A DNA stretch of 23,980 nt from Coptodactyla brooksi (Eukaryota > Arthropoda > Insecta > Coleoptera > Scarabaeidae): positions 1 to 23,980 of the forward strand of contig JAWQRM010000337.1 of NCBI GenBank assembly GCA_033557675.1. The letters are read 5' to 3'. Under the pieces are notes generated by a model that did not search any database, had not been told where the DNA came from, and was given only the letters and a program-made list of their open reading frames with translations. This document shows, one piece after another, positions 1 through 9,669 of the stretch. How positions within the stretch are numbered: position 1 is the stretch's first letter; each line of letters begins with the position of its first letter. The translations under genes were made by a program, and so were the position numbers.

Positions 1-73
1 AACCAGAACTGATCGTGGTATGAATATGTCGCACAATACCTTCTTAACTTAACTTATGCCTTGACCTATAGTA

Positions 74-428
74 CTGGCCATAAACATAGCACTGTTTGGT
101 TTTCCCATCGTATTTTTTTTTTCAATTTTATCAAACCTTTCTGAAATTTTTCAGGGATGTAATGGATCACGTCCAGGATAATATTTGACAACCTGTTAAC
201 ATTTGGCGATGCACGAAATGAATGAAAAACGTTTGAAATTAATGAAATATGAAAAACTACACTTTTCCTAATTAGCATATTATTACACCACAAGATCAAA
301 TCCGATAGTCACATACGACAGGAATACGATGTTTCATAAGTTTGCAAAATTTCAGCTGATTTGCGTAACTTTAAAGAAAGTTATAACATTAAAAAAAAAC
401 TGCCAAACAGTGCTATCTTTATAACCAG
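74..428. mobile_element. MITE of mariner/Tc1 type, 355 bp
   Basis: A 26-base terminal inverted repeat is visible: the left end (74-99, starting CTGG and ending TTTGG) matches the reverse complement of the right end (403-428) with three mismatches. Both ends are flanked by the dinucleotide TA (72-73 and 429-430), as expected of the TA target duplication of Tc1/mariner elements. The inside is AT-rich and has no transposase. A minus-strand open frame (66-299) spans the left end and is not a gene. Confidence 0.8.
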
Positions 429-706
429 TATTGTACATCCAAATAAATAAATGAATTTTGTTTGTAATTTTAAACTGCTGGAATATGTTTAATAATATAA
501 GTACTTCGACTTTCGCTTTAAAATTTTAATATGATATTCTCCGAATATAATATTATTGATTAAGACCTTTTTTGCAAAATCGATTTTTTGAATCCGGTAA
601 AATAGAATTCCCCCTTAAAAAGACATTGAATTTACAACTTATCTAATGTGAAGGATGAATCTGATGCATTTTAAGGAGTTTGTTAATATCAGATTCGAAT
701 TTACTT

Positions 707-846
707 AAAAAAATTAGGCCACCTTGTTCTGAAAATTTTCAGGAGGCGATGTTCGAAAATGAAACTATCCTGTATCTCCGTGTTGTTGCAATTTGGTTGC
801 ATTTTCAAGTTTCATTGAATAGTAAAAAAAAAAAATTAGACCACCT
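707..846. repeat. Short direct repeat in AT-rich spacer
   Basis: The motif A(n)ATTAGRCCACCTT occurs at about 707-725 and again at about 829-846, in the same orientation. It lies just left of a Tc1 transposase scrap and may be part of the same decayed element. No gene is visible in 429-905 outside this. Confidence 0.45.
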
Positions 847-905
847 TATAAAATGTTATTTTATTGATAAACCATTCAAAAAATATTAAACAAAACAAAA
901 TAACA

Positions 906-1026
906 GAATTAGTATTTTGTTGGGAAACCTTTTGAACCAATCACAGCTCTTCATTCATCACTTATTATATCATCTATGGGGTTCAAATCTGGGCTTTGGG
1001 GAGGCCATAAAATGACAGATATTCCG
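906..1026 (-). mobile_element. Tc1/mariner transposase fragment (C-terminal DDE region)
   Basis: Read on the minus strand, about 958-1026 encodes a stretch containing LWPPQSPDLNPID, the signature before the last catalytic acid of Tc1-family transposases (usually WPPQSPDLNPIENLW). The frame runs on to a stop after roughly ten codons, so only a dead scrap of about 120 bases remains. It lies next to the first visible serpin exon, in what must be a serpin intron or spacer. Confidence 0.8.
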
Positions 1027-1126
1027 ACACATCATTTTTTGTCTTTTATTTTATTCGCACCGCCTAACGTACTCAGAGGGTAGCACATTGGGCCCGACGA
1101 TATTTTAATATTTTGTATTTTCGCAG

Positions 1127-2041
1127 ACGATTTAAGGGATGCCCAACTGTTCATTACGAGCGTACTATTCTTCAAAGGACTGTGGAAGAACAAATTCAAC
1201 AAGACCGACACGAGACGGGAACCTTTCTACGACGAACGAGGAACCAAGATTGGCGAAGTAGATATGATGTTTCAAGTAGGATACATTCCGTTCTCGTTAA
1301 TACTCGATAACAAGGCTACGGCGGTCGAACTTGAATATAAGGTATTACTTAATAATGATCATATTAAAATACAGGGTGTTCCCTGAAGTAACCGACAAAC
1401 TTATATCATGTGTTCGGAAAGTCAATTCTTTTTCGTTTTCGAGATATCGACGAAAATAGAAATGTGCATAACTTAATGCAGTTTGTAATAAGGTAATTTA
1501 TCTCGGGGGAAACTTAACAATGCTAATTAATTACGACAATAACGAAAATTTTTATTTTTTTAAGGGAGACAGGATATCGATGATAGTGATCCTACCGAAG
1601 AAGAATATTTCCCTACAATCCGTCCTTCAGGAGTTAGCAGCTAAGCCATTCCAAAACGTCGTGGCGATGCTAAAGAAGGCCGCCCAAAGCTACATGGGCG
1701 ATCCGGTTATGGTCTCCCTGCCGCGGTTTAAAGTAAGCTCCGATTTGACGCTGAACAGCGTACTTAAATCCATGGGAATCCATGACGTCTTCGATGAGGA
1801 CACGGCGAATCTATTAGGGATATTCCCGCACTACGTGCACTTATCGAGAGTAATACAAAAAGCGCAGATCGAGGTCGACGAGGAAGGGACGACCGCCACG
1901 GCCGCGTCGGGCGCCGGCTTTCAGTACAAAACGCCGCCCCCGAAATTCATCGCGAACAAACCGTTCGCTTACATTATCTACGATAAAATGACGGAAGGGA
2001 TTATATTTGCCGGGAAAATTAGTAATCCCAACAGTATATAG
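1127..2041 (+). CDS. Serpin, 3' part (C-terminal half with reactive loop)
   Basis: Two exons, 1127-1341 and 1565-2041, join in phase 0 across a 223-base GT-AG intron and give 229 residues of a normal 380-400 residue serpin. The first starts with the last two bases of a codon, so earlier exons lie left of the window. Family hallmarks seen are LFITSVLFFKGLWKNKF, the shutter-region run LPRFKVSSDLTLNSVLKSMG, and the C-terminal FIANKPFAYIIYDK. The hinge EEGTTATAAS has the small residues needed for loop insertion, so the protein should be a true suicide inhibitor. Counting from the hinge Gly as P15 puts P1 at Lys (1928-1930) and P1' at Thr, which predicts trypsin-like targets such as clip-domain proteases of the Toll or melanisation cascades (inference). 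The spacing from P1 to the NKPF motif equals that of alpha-1-antitrypsin. Only one reactive-loop exon is seen; alternative loop exons are not excluded. Confidence 0.92.
1371..1465. mobile_element. Repeat relic inside serpin intron
   Basis: The intron contains ACAGGGTGTTCCCTG, which resembles the ends of many insect DNA elements. It is followed by the string CGTTTTCGAGATATCGACG, closely matched four more times in the two large inverted transposon arms at 12.6-13.8 kb and 15.9-17.2 kb. It is most likely a fragment of a related repeat family. Confidence 0.5.
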
Positions 2042-2111
2042 GTAAATGTCATGTATTTTTGACAACGATTTTACAATTGCGTTATTTCTATGTTACTGTG
2101 TATTATTTTGT

Positions 2112-2135
2112 AATAAAATATAAGATCGGAATAAA
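2112..2135 (+). terminator. Serpin polyadenylation signals
   Basis: AATAAA occurs at 2112-2117 and 2130-2135, 70-95 bases past the serpin stop and just short of the converging PH-PDZ gene. The minus strand has an AATAAA overlapping the PH-PDZ stop codon (2202-2207). The two 3' ends are therefore within about 160 bases of each other and transcripts may overlap. Confidence 0.65.
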
Positions 2136-2202
2136 TAATTTAAACGATCAAAAGGAATTTTCATGAAATTAATTTAACTTGCGGGCGAATTAAGTATCCG
2201 AT

Positions 2203-4827
2203 TTATTGCAAAATGTAATCTTTGTAATTCTTTAGAGATTTCATTTGTTTCTTCATTTGTTTTATTAAATCCATGGGTTGCACTAGTATCGATATCTCCT
2301 TTCCGACTGAATTTAGTCTGTCGCGTACTTGGTTCTCTTTAAAAAATAGGTTCAATGGACGGCCGTTTATTTCAGTCAGTACCCAGTTGGTGACCGATAG
2401 ACCGTCGCAGGTCTGCGCCTTCACGGACAGTCCGTGTCTCGCCACCAAGCTGTCCGGTAGAACGGAACGTATCACAGCAGTGTTGCCCTCTTGCACGATG
2501 CCCAACGATTGGCCTTCGGCGTCGCGGTGAATTATGAACACCTTTCCGTGCGGCACCCGTTTGATAACGACGTTTACGTATAAACCGCAACACAAGCTTC
2601 TCAATATTTTATAGGCCTCGGTCGAATTTTTAATCGGAACGCCTTCAATGAATAACAGTTGATCCCCGATATGTAAAGCGTTGTAGAGCATCGGATGTTC
2701 TTTTTGTTTCCAACCACATATCCTTAAAAAAAAAACCCATTAAATTATACTCAAATATTAATAACTGTAATATAATGTATTTACCACACTGCATTAAATG
2801 CATCGATCAATCCGATAGAACTAATGCAATCCTTTCGTCTTAATTGTAATCGAACGCCAGACGGATGTATCATTTCCCTTTGTAGTTGTAATACCTGTTG
2901 TTCTCGTAACGTACGATAAGACGACGGTTGCGGCGCGGGTTGCAAATGACTCGGGGAACTAAAGCTACGTTCTTGAATATATCTATTGGACGGACCGGGG
3001 GATTGACGTTCGACAAAGAGCCTATCGTAATTGCTTCGATTTGTTATCGTGGAATGTAAATCGTCGAAATTAAAAACGTTTTCCACCGCGCTTCTGTTTC
3101 TTGAGGAATACTCCAAACTATTATTACTATTGTTTTCTTGTTCGTTTTCGTTTGACGTACTTCGTCGCAACGGCAGTACTAACCGTTCCACTCCGGGTAC
3201 CATCACGGGCGGTACGGCGGGCGGGGGCGGTAGCGGAGACGTCGGGTCTCGCGTCGGTAGCAAGTTAGCTGCCTTGTTCTCTGGCATTTTCGAATAAATA
3301 TTTTCTTTCGGGCTGAGGATCCGCAACTCTTCCAGTTTCGCTCGTAGACTCTCCACCCAGTCGAGCATCTGCTCGGACGTCGGCGCGGCCAACCGAACGA
3401 CCTCGTTGTATAAAGTGATCACGAACTCGTATTCCTGTTCCTGCGGGCATATCGTCGGCGATACGTGACTGGTCTGTTGTAAAGAGACATACCAGTCCGG
3501 CTTGTGCGTCGCTGCCATTTTCGAATCGAAATACGTTTCGAGGTACGCTTCGTTATCGTCGTGCACGCAAAATACCACCCATACCTTTTCTTTTTTCTAA
3601 AACAATAATAAATGTGATATTAATGCGACTTCTCATTACTAGTAATTATTTTCTTGTTCCGATATCAACACTTATAAAGGTATAACGCGCGGGTGGTGGG
3701 AGTATAGTGTTCAGGCCTTCGAATCGGGTGAGAGGATGATTTCTGAAGTGTCAGGAGTCCCAATGGTACAAGCACCTGCCGTGAAAGCAGGAGGTTGCTG
3801 GCTCAAATCCTAACTCTTAGGTAATTATTTTCTCATTTCAATATCACCAGTCATAAAGGTATAATGAGCAGGTGGTGGGAATAGTGTTTGGATCTTCGAA
3901 CCGGGTGAAACAAGATGATATCTAAAGGGTCAGGAGTCCCAACGGTATGAGCACCTGTCCTGAAAGCAAGAGGTTGCTGGCTCAAATCCTAATTCTTAGG
4001 TAATTATTTTCTCTTTTCATTATCATCAATCATAAAGGTATAATGAGCAAATAGTGGGAATACGGTGTTTGGATCTTCGAACCGGATGAAATAAAATGAT
4101 ATCTAAAGGGTCAGGAGTCCTAATGGTATGAGCACGTGTCCTGAAAGCAGGAGGTTGCTGGCTCAAAACCTAACTCTTAGGTAATTATTTTCTTGTTTCA
4201 ATATCATCAATCATAAAGGTATAATGAGCAAGTGGTGGGAACACAGTATTTGGATCTTCGAACCGGGTGAAACAAGATGATATCTGAAGGGTCAGGAGTC
4301 ATTCTCGGTATCCCAATGATACGAGCACCTGCTGTAAAAGCAGGAGATTGCTTGGTCTAATCCTAACTCTTAGGTAATTATTTTCTCTTTTCATTATCAT
4401 CAATCATAAAGGTATAATGAGCAAGTGGTGGGAATACAGTGTTCAGGTCTTCGAATCAGGTGAAAGGAGAGGATGATTTCTGAAGAATCGGGAGCCCCAA
4501 TGGTACGAGCACCTGTCCTGAAAGCAGGAGGTTGCTGGCTCAAATCCTAACTCTTAGGTAATTATTTTATCATTTCAATATCTTCAATCATAAAGGTATA
4601 ATGAGCAAGTGGTGGGAATACGGCGTTTGGATCTTCGAACCGGGTGAAACAAGACGATATCTGAAGAGCCAGGAGTCATTCTCGGTATCCCAACGGTAGG
4701 AGCACCTGCCCTGCAAGGAATATACCTTTTTCGTGTTCTCCGAAGGCACTTTTGTCAGCCAAGAGTTCTTATGAATTTCTCTGAATAGTGGGGTATCGAA
4801 TCCTCCCATTGAAATATGTTCAGCCAT
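2203..4827 (-). CDS. PH domain plus tandem PDZ scaffold protein
   Basis: Three minus-strand exons, 4827-4726, 3596-2785 and 2722-2203, join in frame at GT-AG sites to give 477 residues. The short first exon supplies the start of a PH domain (HKNSWLTKVPSENTKK) and exon 2 the rest (WVVFCVHDD, ending LDWVESLRAKLEEL), about residues 18-125. A proline-rich run (SPLPPPPAVPP, about 154-164) and a low-complexity Ser/Asn linker follow. PDZ 1 (about 282-358) has IGLIDAFNAVWICGW and HIGDQLLFIEG; a weaker PDZ 2 (about 362-455) has SLGIVQEGN and VLTEINGRPL. A lysine-rich tail ends the protein. No catalytic domain is seen, so a membrane-linked adaptor is likely (inference). I do not recognise a named orthologue. 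Intron 1 (1129 bases) is almost all tandem repeat. The gene converges on the serpin and diverges from the R3HCC1-like gene. Start is the first ATG of exon 1; an upstream coding exon is possible but not seen. Confidence 0.85.
3642..4724 (+). repeat. Tandem array of about six 179-193 bp tRNA-like units filling an intron
   Basis: Units begin with GTAATTATTTTCT at 3642, 3821, 4000, 4181, 4374 and 4558, giving periods of 179, 179, 181, 193 and 184. Each holds a tRNA-like core: a box A-like run (GAGTCCCAATGGTA), GAGCA as the 3' side of a D arm, an anticodon-arm hairpin (CCTGY-loop-GCAGG in most copies), and a box B-like GGCTCAAATCC (3800-3810, 3979-3989, 4537-4547; one mismatch at 4160-4170). T and acceptor stems do not pair well, so these are not functional tRNA genes; they resemble tRNA-derived SINE heads. 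The 193-base unit has a 12-base insert that also occurs in the last copy. The last copy breaks off in the anticodon arm at the splice donor of exon 1. The tRNA-like strand is antisense to the host gene. Confidence 0.85.
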
Positions 4828-5702
4828 CTCACCGATTTGTCGAATACGATTTTAAGCTTCATGATTTTGGGATGTCATAACTTCACTGGACTAAGCGGTC
4901 GACTGTTTTTGTTGATGTTTTCGTTAGAACTTCTACGGAGCGAGGCAAAACACGCTATCCTTTCGTATTTTGACAGCGCCTGAATAATCGTACGGCAGCG
5001 CCATCTGTTAGCTTTTGAAATAAAGTTTAAATTGAAGTTTTTTACGAGGATGCTTACCATTAACTGAGCATATTTGGAAGTTAAAGATTGAGAAAATTAA
5101 ACTTATCGGTTTTGGTGTAGTGGTGGCATTGTAGAACTTTGCTACTAAGACAAAGGTTCCAAAATTTACAACTTCTGCGCATGTTTGTAGGAAGCTTTAG
5201 TGATCAGCGCGGCAGCGCCATCTGTGTACGTATTGACTAGATAGGGAAGAGAGACATCTGTTGGATACTTTTTGAAATATGTTAGCATTTTATATTATCG
5301 TCGGCCTTCGGGATGCTTTCCGTTAACTGCGCATATTTGAACAAAGCTTTGGTAATCAGAATGTAATTCCGCTAATCATAACAATTTGCAATACAACACA
5401 GTGCTGCCATATTGAGCAATGTTTTGAGTGAGAAATAGGTAAACTTTAAGAGAACAGACTACCGTTTCATTGCGTGACAGAAGCTACAGGAAAGGAATGC
5501 AATGATCAAGAGAGAAAGTAATGATTTCATAGTTATGTAAAGGCTCCTGATTTTACTTTCATTTTACTTTCAATAGACGTTTCCGTTTCGTCGCGATTTT
5601 CAAGTATTTCATGTTCGGTTCCTCGCGCGTATGTGGCATGCTCAAATTTGGAAATGCTTTAGGGTATCGATTACAAATTAACGATTAGTGGGATCATCGA
5701 GT
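4828..5702. promoter_or_regulatory. Divergent promoter region with diverged duplicated segments
   Basis: This 875-base spacer separates the start codons of the PH-PDZ gene (-) and the R3HCC1-like gene (+), so both promoters and 5' leaders must lie here or upstream exons are missing. CGGCAGCGCCATCTGT occurs at about 4992 and 5209, and a pair of matching stretches (GATGCTTACCATTAACTG and GATGCTTTCCGTTAACTG, each followed by GCATATTTG-like sequence) at about 5049 and 5311, showing an old local duplication with indels. No coding exon is convincing. Confidence 0.5.
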
Positions 5703-7349
5703 ATGGATGACAAAAAGATGGAAAGGAAGAAATCGAGACCGGCACAAAAACTGTACGTTCCTCCCGCTCAAAGATCGACTAGGTGAGTAACGTTTCGGAA
5801 ATACACCACTCAACACGAAAACCGAACTGTTTCTAGAAAAAAATCACACATCTCTAACACACTAACTCCTAACGAAGAAACCGCTAATAACGCTTCGAAC
5901 GATTCGAAAGATGAACAATCACTAGTTATAATGTTAAACGAAACCAGACTGTCCTCCCAGGAGGACAAAAATATAGACTTCGAAAGGCAAGAAATGGAAC
6001 GAGTCATTGTTAACATTAATCGGAAGACTCGACCTATAATCAAGCACGTAAACGTAGGTAACAATGATGTCTTACGAATTGATCCGCAACATAAAAGCAA
6101 TAAACCAAAAATCACACTAAAAGACCAACAAGTAGCTAATTGGGAAGACTTATTTAATGAAGACGACGATATTACGGAAGAAGTAATCAATCTTTATATA
6201 TTTACCATTTCCATACGTTAAATAAATCGGACAAAATTAGAGAAACTATTTTAAAATGTTTTTTATTCTTCTGAAATGCTTAAGGTCAAAACTAGAGAAA
6301 CAAGTAAAAATAAGCCTTATTAAAAACGTATTTTGAAATAGTTTTAAGTTTTTGTTGAATTTTTGTTTTTTCTTTTTTCTAAAAACTCGCACATGCGCAA
6401 TATTGGATTTTGATCCTTATGGTTAGCAATTTGTATTCCAAATGTCAGAAAAGAAAAATTAAATTCTTGTTTAAAAATCGACTTTTTCTTGCTTAGGGAT
6501 TCAAATATGTAAGTCGACTCAAGGAAATAATTTTTTAATTTGTAATATTTCGCAATATAATACAGTAAGGCAATCTTTATTTGTTGTCACTTTCTTTTAT
6601 AATAATTTAATTTAGCAAATAGTTTGTTTCTCTAATTTTGCCTGATAGGATTAGTATTTCGAAATAATATCTCTACGAAAACATTTCGTCAGGTGCCCGA
6701 ATACATAGAAAACAAACCCGACGTTTACACTGATGAGGACGAGGACGATGACGAACCGCCGCCCCAGACGGGCTTGGAGGATTTGGAACACGTCATCGAG
6801 CTGTACAATTTTCCCGCGTCGTTCAAGACGCAAGATTTGATTCAGTTGTATCACGAAGTCAACAAGGAATCTATGTACGTCAAATGGTGCGACGAAACGC
6901 ACGCTTTGTTGGTTTTTAGTACGCCAACGCAAGGTACTGGAACGCGATAATAATAAATCGAGGTAATAATGTGCTCTCAACGTTTATTATAGCGAACATG
7001 GCGCTCCAACTAAAGCACGACATAATAAAATCGAGACGAATGGGCTACGCGAGTCCGATCGCGTGCCAAATAGCGACAAAGTGCGATTTAAAACCCGCGT
7101 TGCGGAGGCCGCAAACGAGCATGCAAACGGCACGTAGGTTAATCACGTCGCATCTGGGCACGGGATTAAGGATAAGTAAGGAGGAACAAGCTCGGGAAAG
7201 GGAAGAGTTGCGTAAAGCTAAAGGTAATCAAATCGTTAACGTTCGTCGCGTTATTAAACGTTACGTTTTAATTTGTAGAATTGAAGAGAGCGCAAAAGCA
7301 AAGCGAATACGACGCGTGGGAAGGAAATCCGAGGCCGTCAACCGCGTGA
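5703..7349 (+). CDS. R3HCC1 / R3HCC1L-like protein
   Basis: Five exons, 5703-5782, 5837-6182, 6693-6933, 6993-7223 and 7279-7349, join in phase at GT-AG sites to give 322 residues. The N-terminus (MDDKKMERKKSRPAQKLYVPPAQR) is the basic opening common to this family. The middle is acidic (TDEDEDDDEPP). The C-terminal half carries the diagnostic RRM-like region: HVIELYNFPASFKTQDLI, then VKWCDETHALLVFSTP, then RPQTSMQTARRLI with HLGTGL, and a charged helical tail ending QKQSEYDAWE. R3HCC1L proteins are linked to RNA biology and exon-junction-type complexes in mammals; the exact role in insects is not known to me. No R3H domain is visible here, so this is the short architecture. Intron 2 (510 bases) holds a MITE; the other introns are 54-59 bases. 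Confidence 0.87.
6232..6640. mobile_element. MITE inside the R3HCC1-like gene intron
   Basis: CAAAATTAGAGAAAC at 6232-6246 is matched exactly in reverse complement by 6626-6640, and the similarity extends a few bases inward (ACTATTT) after a small indel. A third, imperfect copy in direct orientation lies at about 6283-6298. The interior is AT-rich without coding potential. It fills most of the intron and lies between the splice sites, so it should be removed on splicing. Target duplications are not clear. Confidence 0.65.
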
Positions 7350-7534
7350 GCGACGCATTTGTGATACACGTCCATTAACTTCTACGTTTTACCGAAATAT
7401 TGTACAAAAACAGTTGTCTGTGTATCTCTGTTAGGATTAGTAAATTTTATTTTGCTCCTTATGTACATAATAAGAGGATAAAATGTTTTGTATTTTTATT
7501 GACTGTTAAGTACAAAAATATATATATATATGTA

Positions 7535-7753
7535 CAGGTGCCGCAGAGCAACTTCCTTATTTTAAAAATGAATAAATAGTATAGGAGATATCAGTTTAAT
7601 TTTTTTTAAGTTTTTATTTTATTTCTTCAAGTTCTTTTTGTGTTTTTCGCTCCATTTAGCCCCGTGTAACATGGTAAAAAAATTAAACTGATATCTCCTG
7701 TACTGTTTGTGTTATTCATTTTTAAAATTAGGAAGTCGCCCTGCCCCACCCTG
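7535..7753. mobile_element. Palindromic MITE, 219 bp, TA-flanked
   Basis: Two arms of about 75 bases (7535-7607 and 7676-7753) are inverted copies, both containing AGGAGATATCAGTTTAATTT (or its complement), with CAGG at the outer ends and TA on each side (7533-7534, 7754-7755). The central loop is about 68 bases. The element lies about 190 bases past the R3HCC1-like stop; the first AATAAA on the plus strand after that stop (7571-7576) is inside its left arm and could serve as that gene's poly(A) signal (inference). Confidence 0.85.
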
Positions 7754-7914
7754 TACGTATTACTTATTAAGATCTCATGTTTTCATTTGTCTTTTCGTGA
7801 AGTGAAAGCTAAAGCGACATAATCATTACAAAGACCAGCACCAAGGTAACTATAATAGTATATCTTAAATATATCTTAGCATTATGCAAGTTTGTAGGTC
7901 AAGTATGCGAACGA

Positions 7915-7924
7915 GCGCATGCGC
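7915..7924. promoter_or_regulatory. NRF-1/EWG-like palindromic site
   Basis: GCGCATGCGC is a perfect palindrome and matches the core bound by NRF-1 and its insect homologue Erect wing. It stands out in AT-rich spacer about 435 bases before the dihydropteridine reductase start. Confidence 0.45.
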
Positions 7925-8094
7925 GGTGGTTTTAAAATAAATCAGTTTTTATCGTTGATCTCATTATGAGCTCTAATAGAAAATCAATTTTCATTAAACA
8001 CGAACCCGTTTTATGTTTAGGGACATTTTAAGTCTGTACCACAATGATCTACGAAATTTTATAAACGAGCTACTGAGCAACTTTTCCCCGCTGA

Positions 8095-8104
8095 CGCATG
8101 CGCG
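8095..8104. promoter_or_regulatory. Second NRF-1/EWG-like site
   Basis: CGCATGCGCG at about 245 bases before the reductase start repeats the motif of 7915-7924. Two sites in one spacer make a promoter role for the reductase more likely than a single chance match. Confidence 0.45.
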
Positions 8105-8349
8105 GTAGACCGTAATTAAAAACGTAATCATTGCATGACGTTGTGTGACCTTCAGAATTTCAAATTTACAAACACTCTCCTTCGTCCTGTGGTTATTACC
8201 GCAACTGACAACGAGAAAGGAAGTATTGTGAAAACCACTTTAACGCTCTAGATTATTCCACATTCCAGTTGGCAGTTGCCAAGAACGCAGCTGCAAGACG
8301 GTACGTAGTATACGAGAGTTAATCAATACAGCATCAGATTAGAAGGATA

Positions 8350-9114
8350 ATGTCCCAAATCGGCGGTCGAGTTATTATTTACGGAGGAAAAGGCGCGTTG
8401 GGGTCAAAATGCGTTTCTCTATTCAAAAGTAAGAATTGGGTAAGAAATTTTTTAATTTATACAAACGCAGCACGCATTTTAAAACGTTTTTAGTGGGTGG
8501 GATCGATAGACTTAGCTGAAAATGCAGAAGCGGACCTTAACATTGTGTTAGGTCGCGAAGAAAATGCTTCCGATCAAGAATCGTCCGTAATATCCTCCGT
8601 ATCGTCTGCTTTAAGCGACAATAAGTTGGACGCGATTATTTGCGTCGCCGGGGGATGGACCGGGGGTAACGCGAAGAAGGACCTGGTCAAGAATAGCGAT
8701 TTAATGTGGAAGCAGAGTGTTTGGAGTTCGTTAATATCCGCGTCGCTAGCAGCCAATCATTTGAAAGACGGCGGCGTCCTAACGTTGACAGGTGCGAAGG
8801 CAGCATTAGAAGCCACCCCCGGAATGATCGGGTACGGAATGGCTAAAGCTGCCGTGCACAACTTAACAAAAAGCTTGGCGGGAAAAGATAGCGGCATGCC
8901 CGCGAACTCTTTGACCGTAGCCATCTTGCCGATAACGTTAGATACGCCGATGAACAGGAAATGGATGCCCAAAGCAGACTTCTCCACGTGGACTCCGTTG
9001 GAATACATTTCCGACTTGTTCTACAATTGGAGCATTGGGAAGGATCGTCCCGAAACGGGCAGCCTGCTCCAATTGGTCACCAAAAATTCCGAGACCACGT
9101 TAGTTCCGGCATAA
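8350..9114 (+). CDS. QDPR: Quinoid dihydropteridine reductase
   Basis: Two exons, 8350-8439 and 8494-9114, separated by a 54-base intron, give 236 residues (human protein 244). The enzyme uses NADH to reduce quinonoid dihydrobiopterin back to tetrahydrobiopterin in the cytosol, keeping aromatic amino acid hydroxylases running. The N-terminal dinucleotide-binding loop reads VIIYGGKGALGS; DAIICVAGGWTGGNA, DLMWKQSVW, and GAKAALEATPGMIGYGMAK follow, the last holding the catalytic Tyr and Lys (YGMAK) of the short-chain dehydrogenase fold. TLDTPMNRKWMP and the C-terminal GSLLQLVT match closely. The first ATG (MSQIGGRVIIYGG) lines up with the family start. Nothing looks broken. Two NRF-1-like sites lie upstream. 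Confidence 0.97.
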
Positions 9115-9261
9115 AATTAATCTCCGATACCACTTAAATTGTACCGTCGAAAAATTGGCAACAGGGAACAACATTTATGAAATTTGTTTTACGCATTGTT
9201 ACTATCATTTCAAAGAATATTTTTGTAAGCTTGTTCGCGCTGTTAATTTGTTTTTATTTTA

Positions 9262-9267
9262 AATAAA
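9262..9267 (+). terminator. Polyadenylation signal of dihydropteridine reductase
   Basis: AATAAA about 150 bases past the stop codon, in a palindromic TTTATTTTAAATAAA setting. Confidence 0.6.
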
Positions 9268-9549
9268 TGTTTAGCGGGGCTATCGTTTTTGATAACCCCT
9301 GATCTGTAGAGTTAATTAATTTTTAGAAGATAACAAAATAATTTGGATGCTAATGGTTTATAAAAGATTTTTAAAATTTTTCATAATTAAGAGTCTCTCC
9401 TAATTGAAAGAAAATCATCCCCTCCTGCTCGGAGGTAAATTTATTTTCTTATTTGAATAAAAATGCATATAGTCATACAAAGCGTAGTAACTGCTTATTA
9501 AGAAATATTCAAAGATAAATGTATATTGGATTTTAATATGTTGAAAATT

Positions 9550-9622
9550 GATTAGGCAACCTATCGTCCAAGGATACACAGGATTTCTACATTACGCACT
9601 GGGCAACCTGGGTTGCCTAATC
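9550..9622. repeat. Short inverted repeat
   Basis: GATTAGGCAACC (9550-9561) is matched by GGTTGCCTAATC (9611-9622), 49 bases apart, just before the 172-base tandem array. It may be a remnant of a small transposon or a hairpin. The spacer 9268-9549 holds nothing recognisable. Confidence 0.55.
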
Positions 9623-9669
9623 TACAAAATACACTACGCAATTCATTTTAAAAAGATACAGCAGATTTT

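Noticed and set aside
66..299. Minus-strand open frame of 77 codons
   Set aside because: It overlaps the left inverted end of the MITE and has no family features.
3760..3812. Functional tRNA gene
   Set aside because: Box B-like and anticodon-hairpin parts are good but acceptor and T stems do not pair; better seen as tRNA-derived repeat.
3642..4724. CRISPR array
   Set aside because: Units are about 180 bases and similar throughout, with no short-repeat/unique-spacer pattern, in a eukaryotic intron.
4875..5060. Minus-strand open frame as an upstream exon of the PH-PDZ gene
   Set aside because: Peptide is not PH-like and the sequence belongs to the duplicated spacer repeat.
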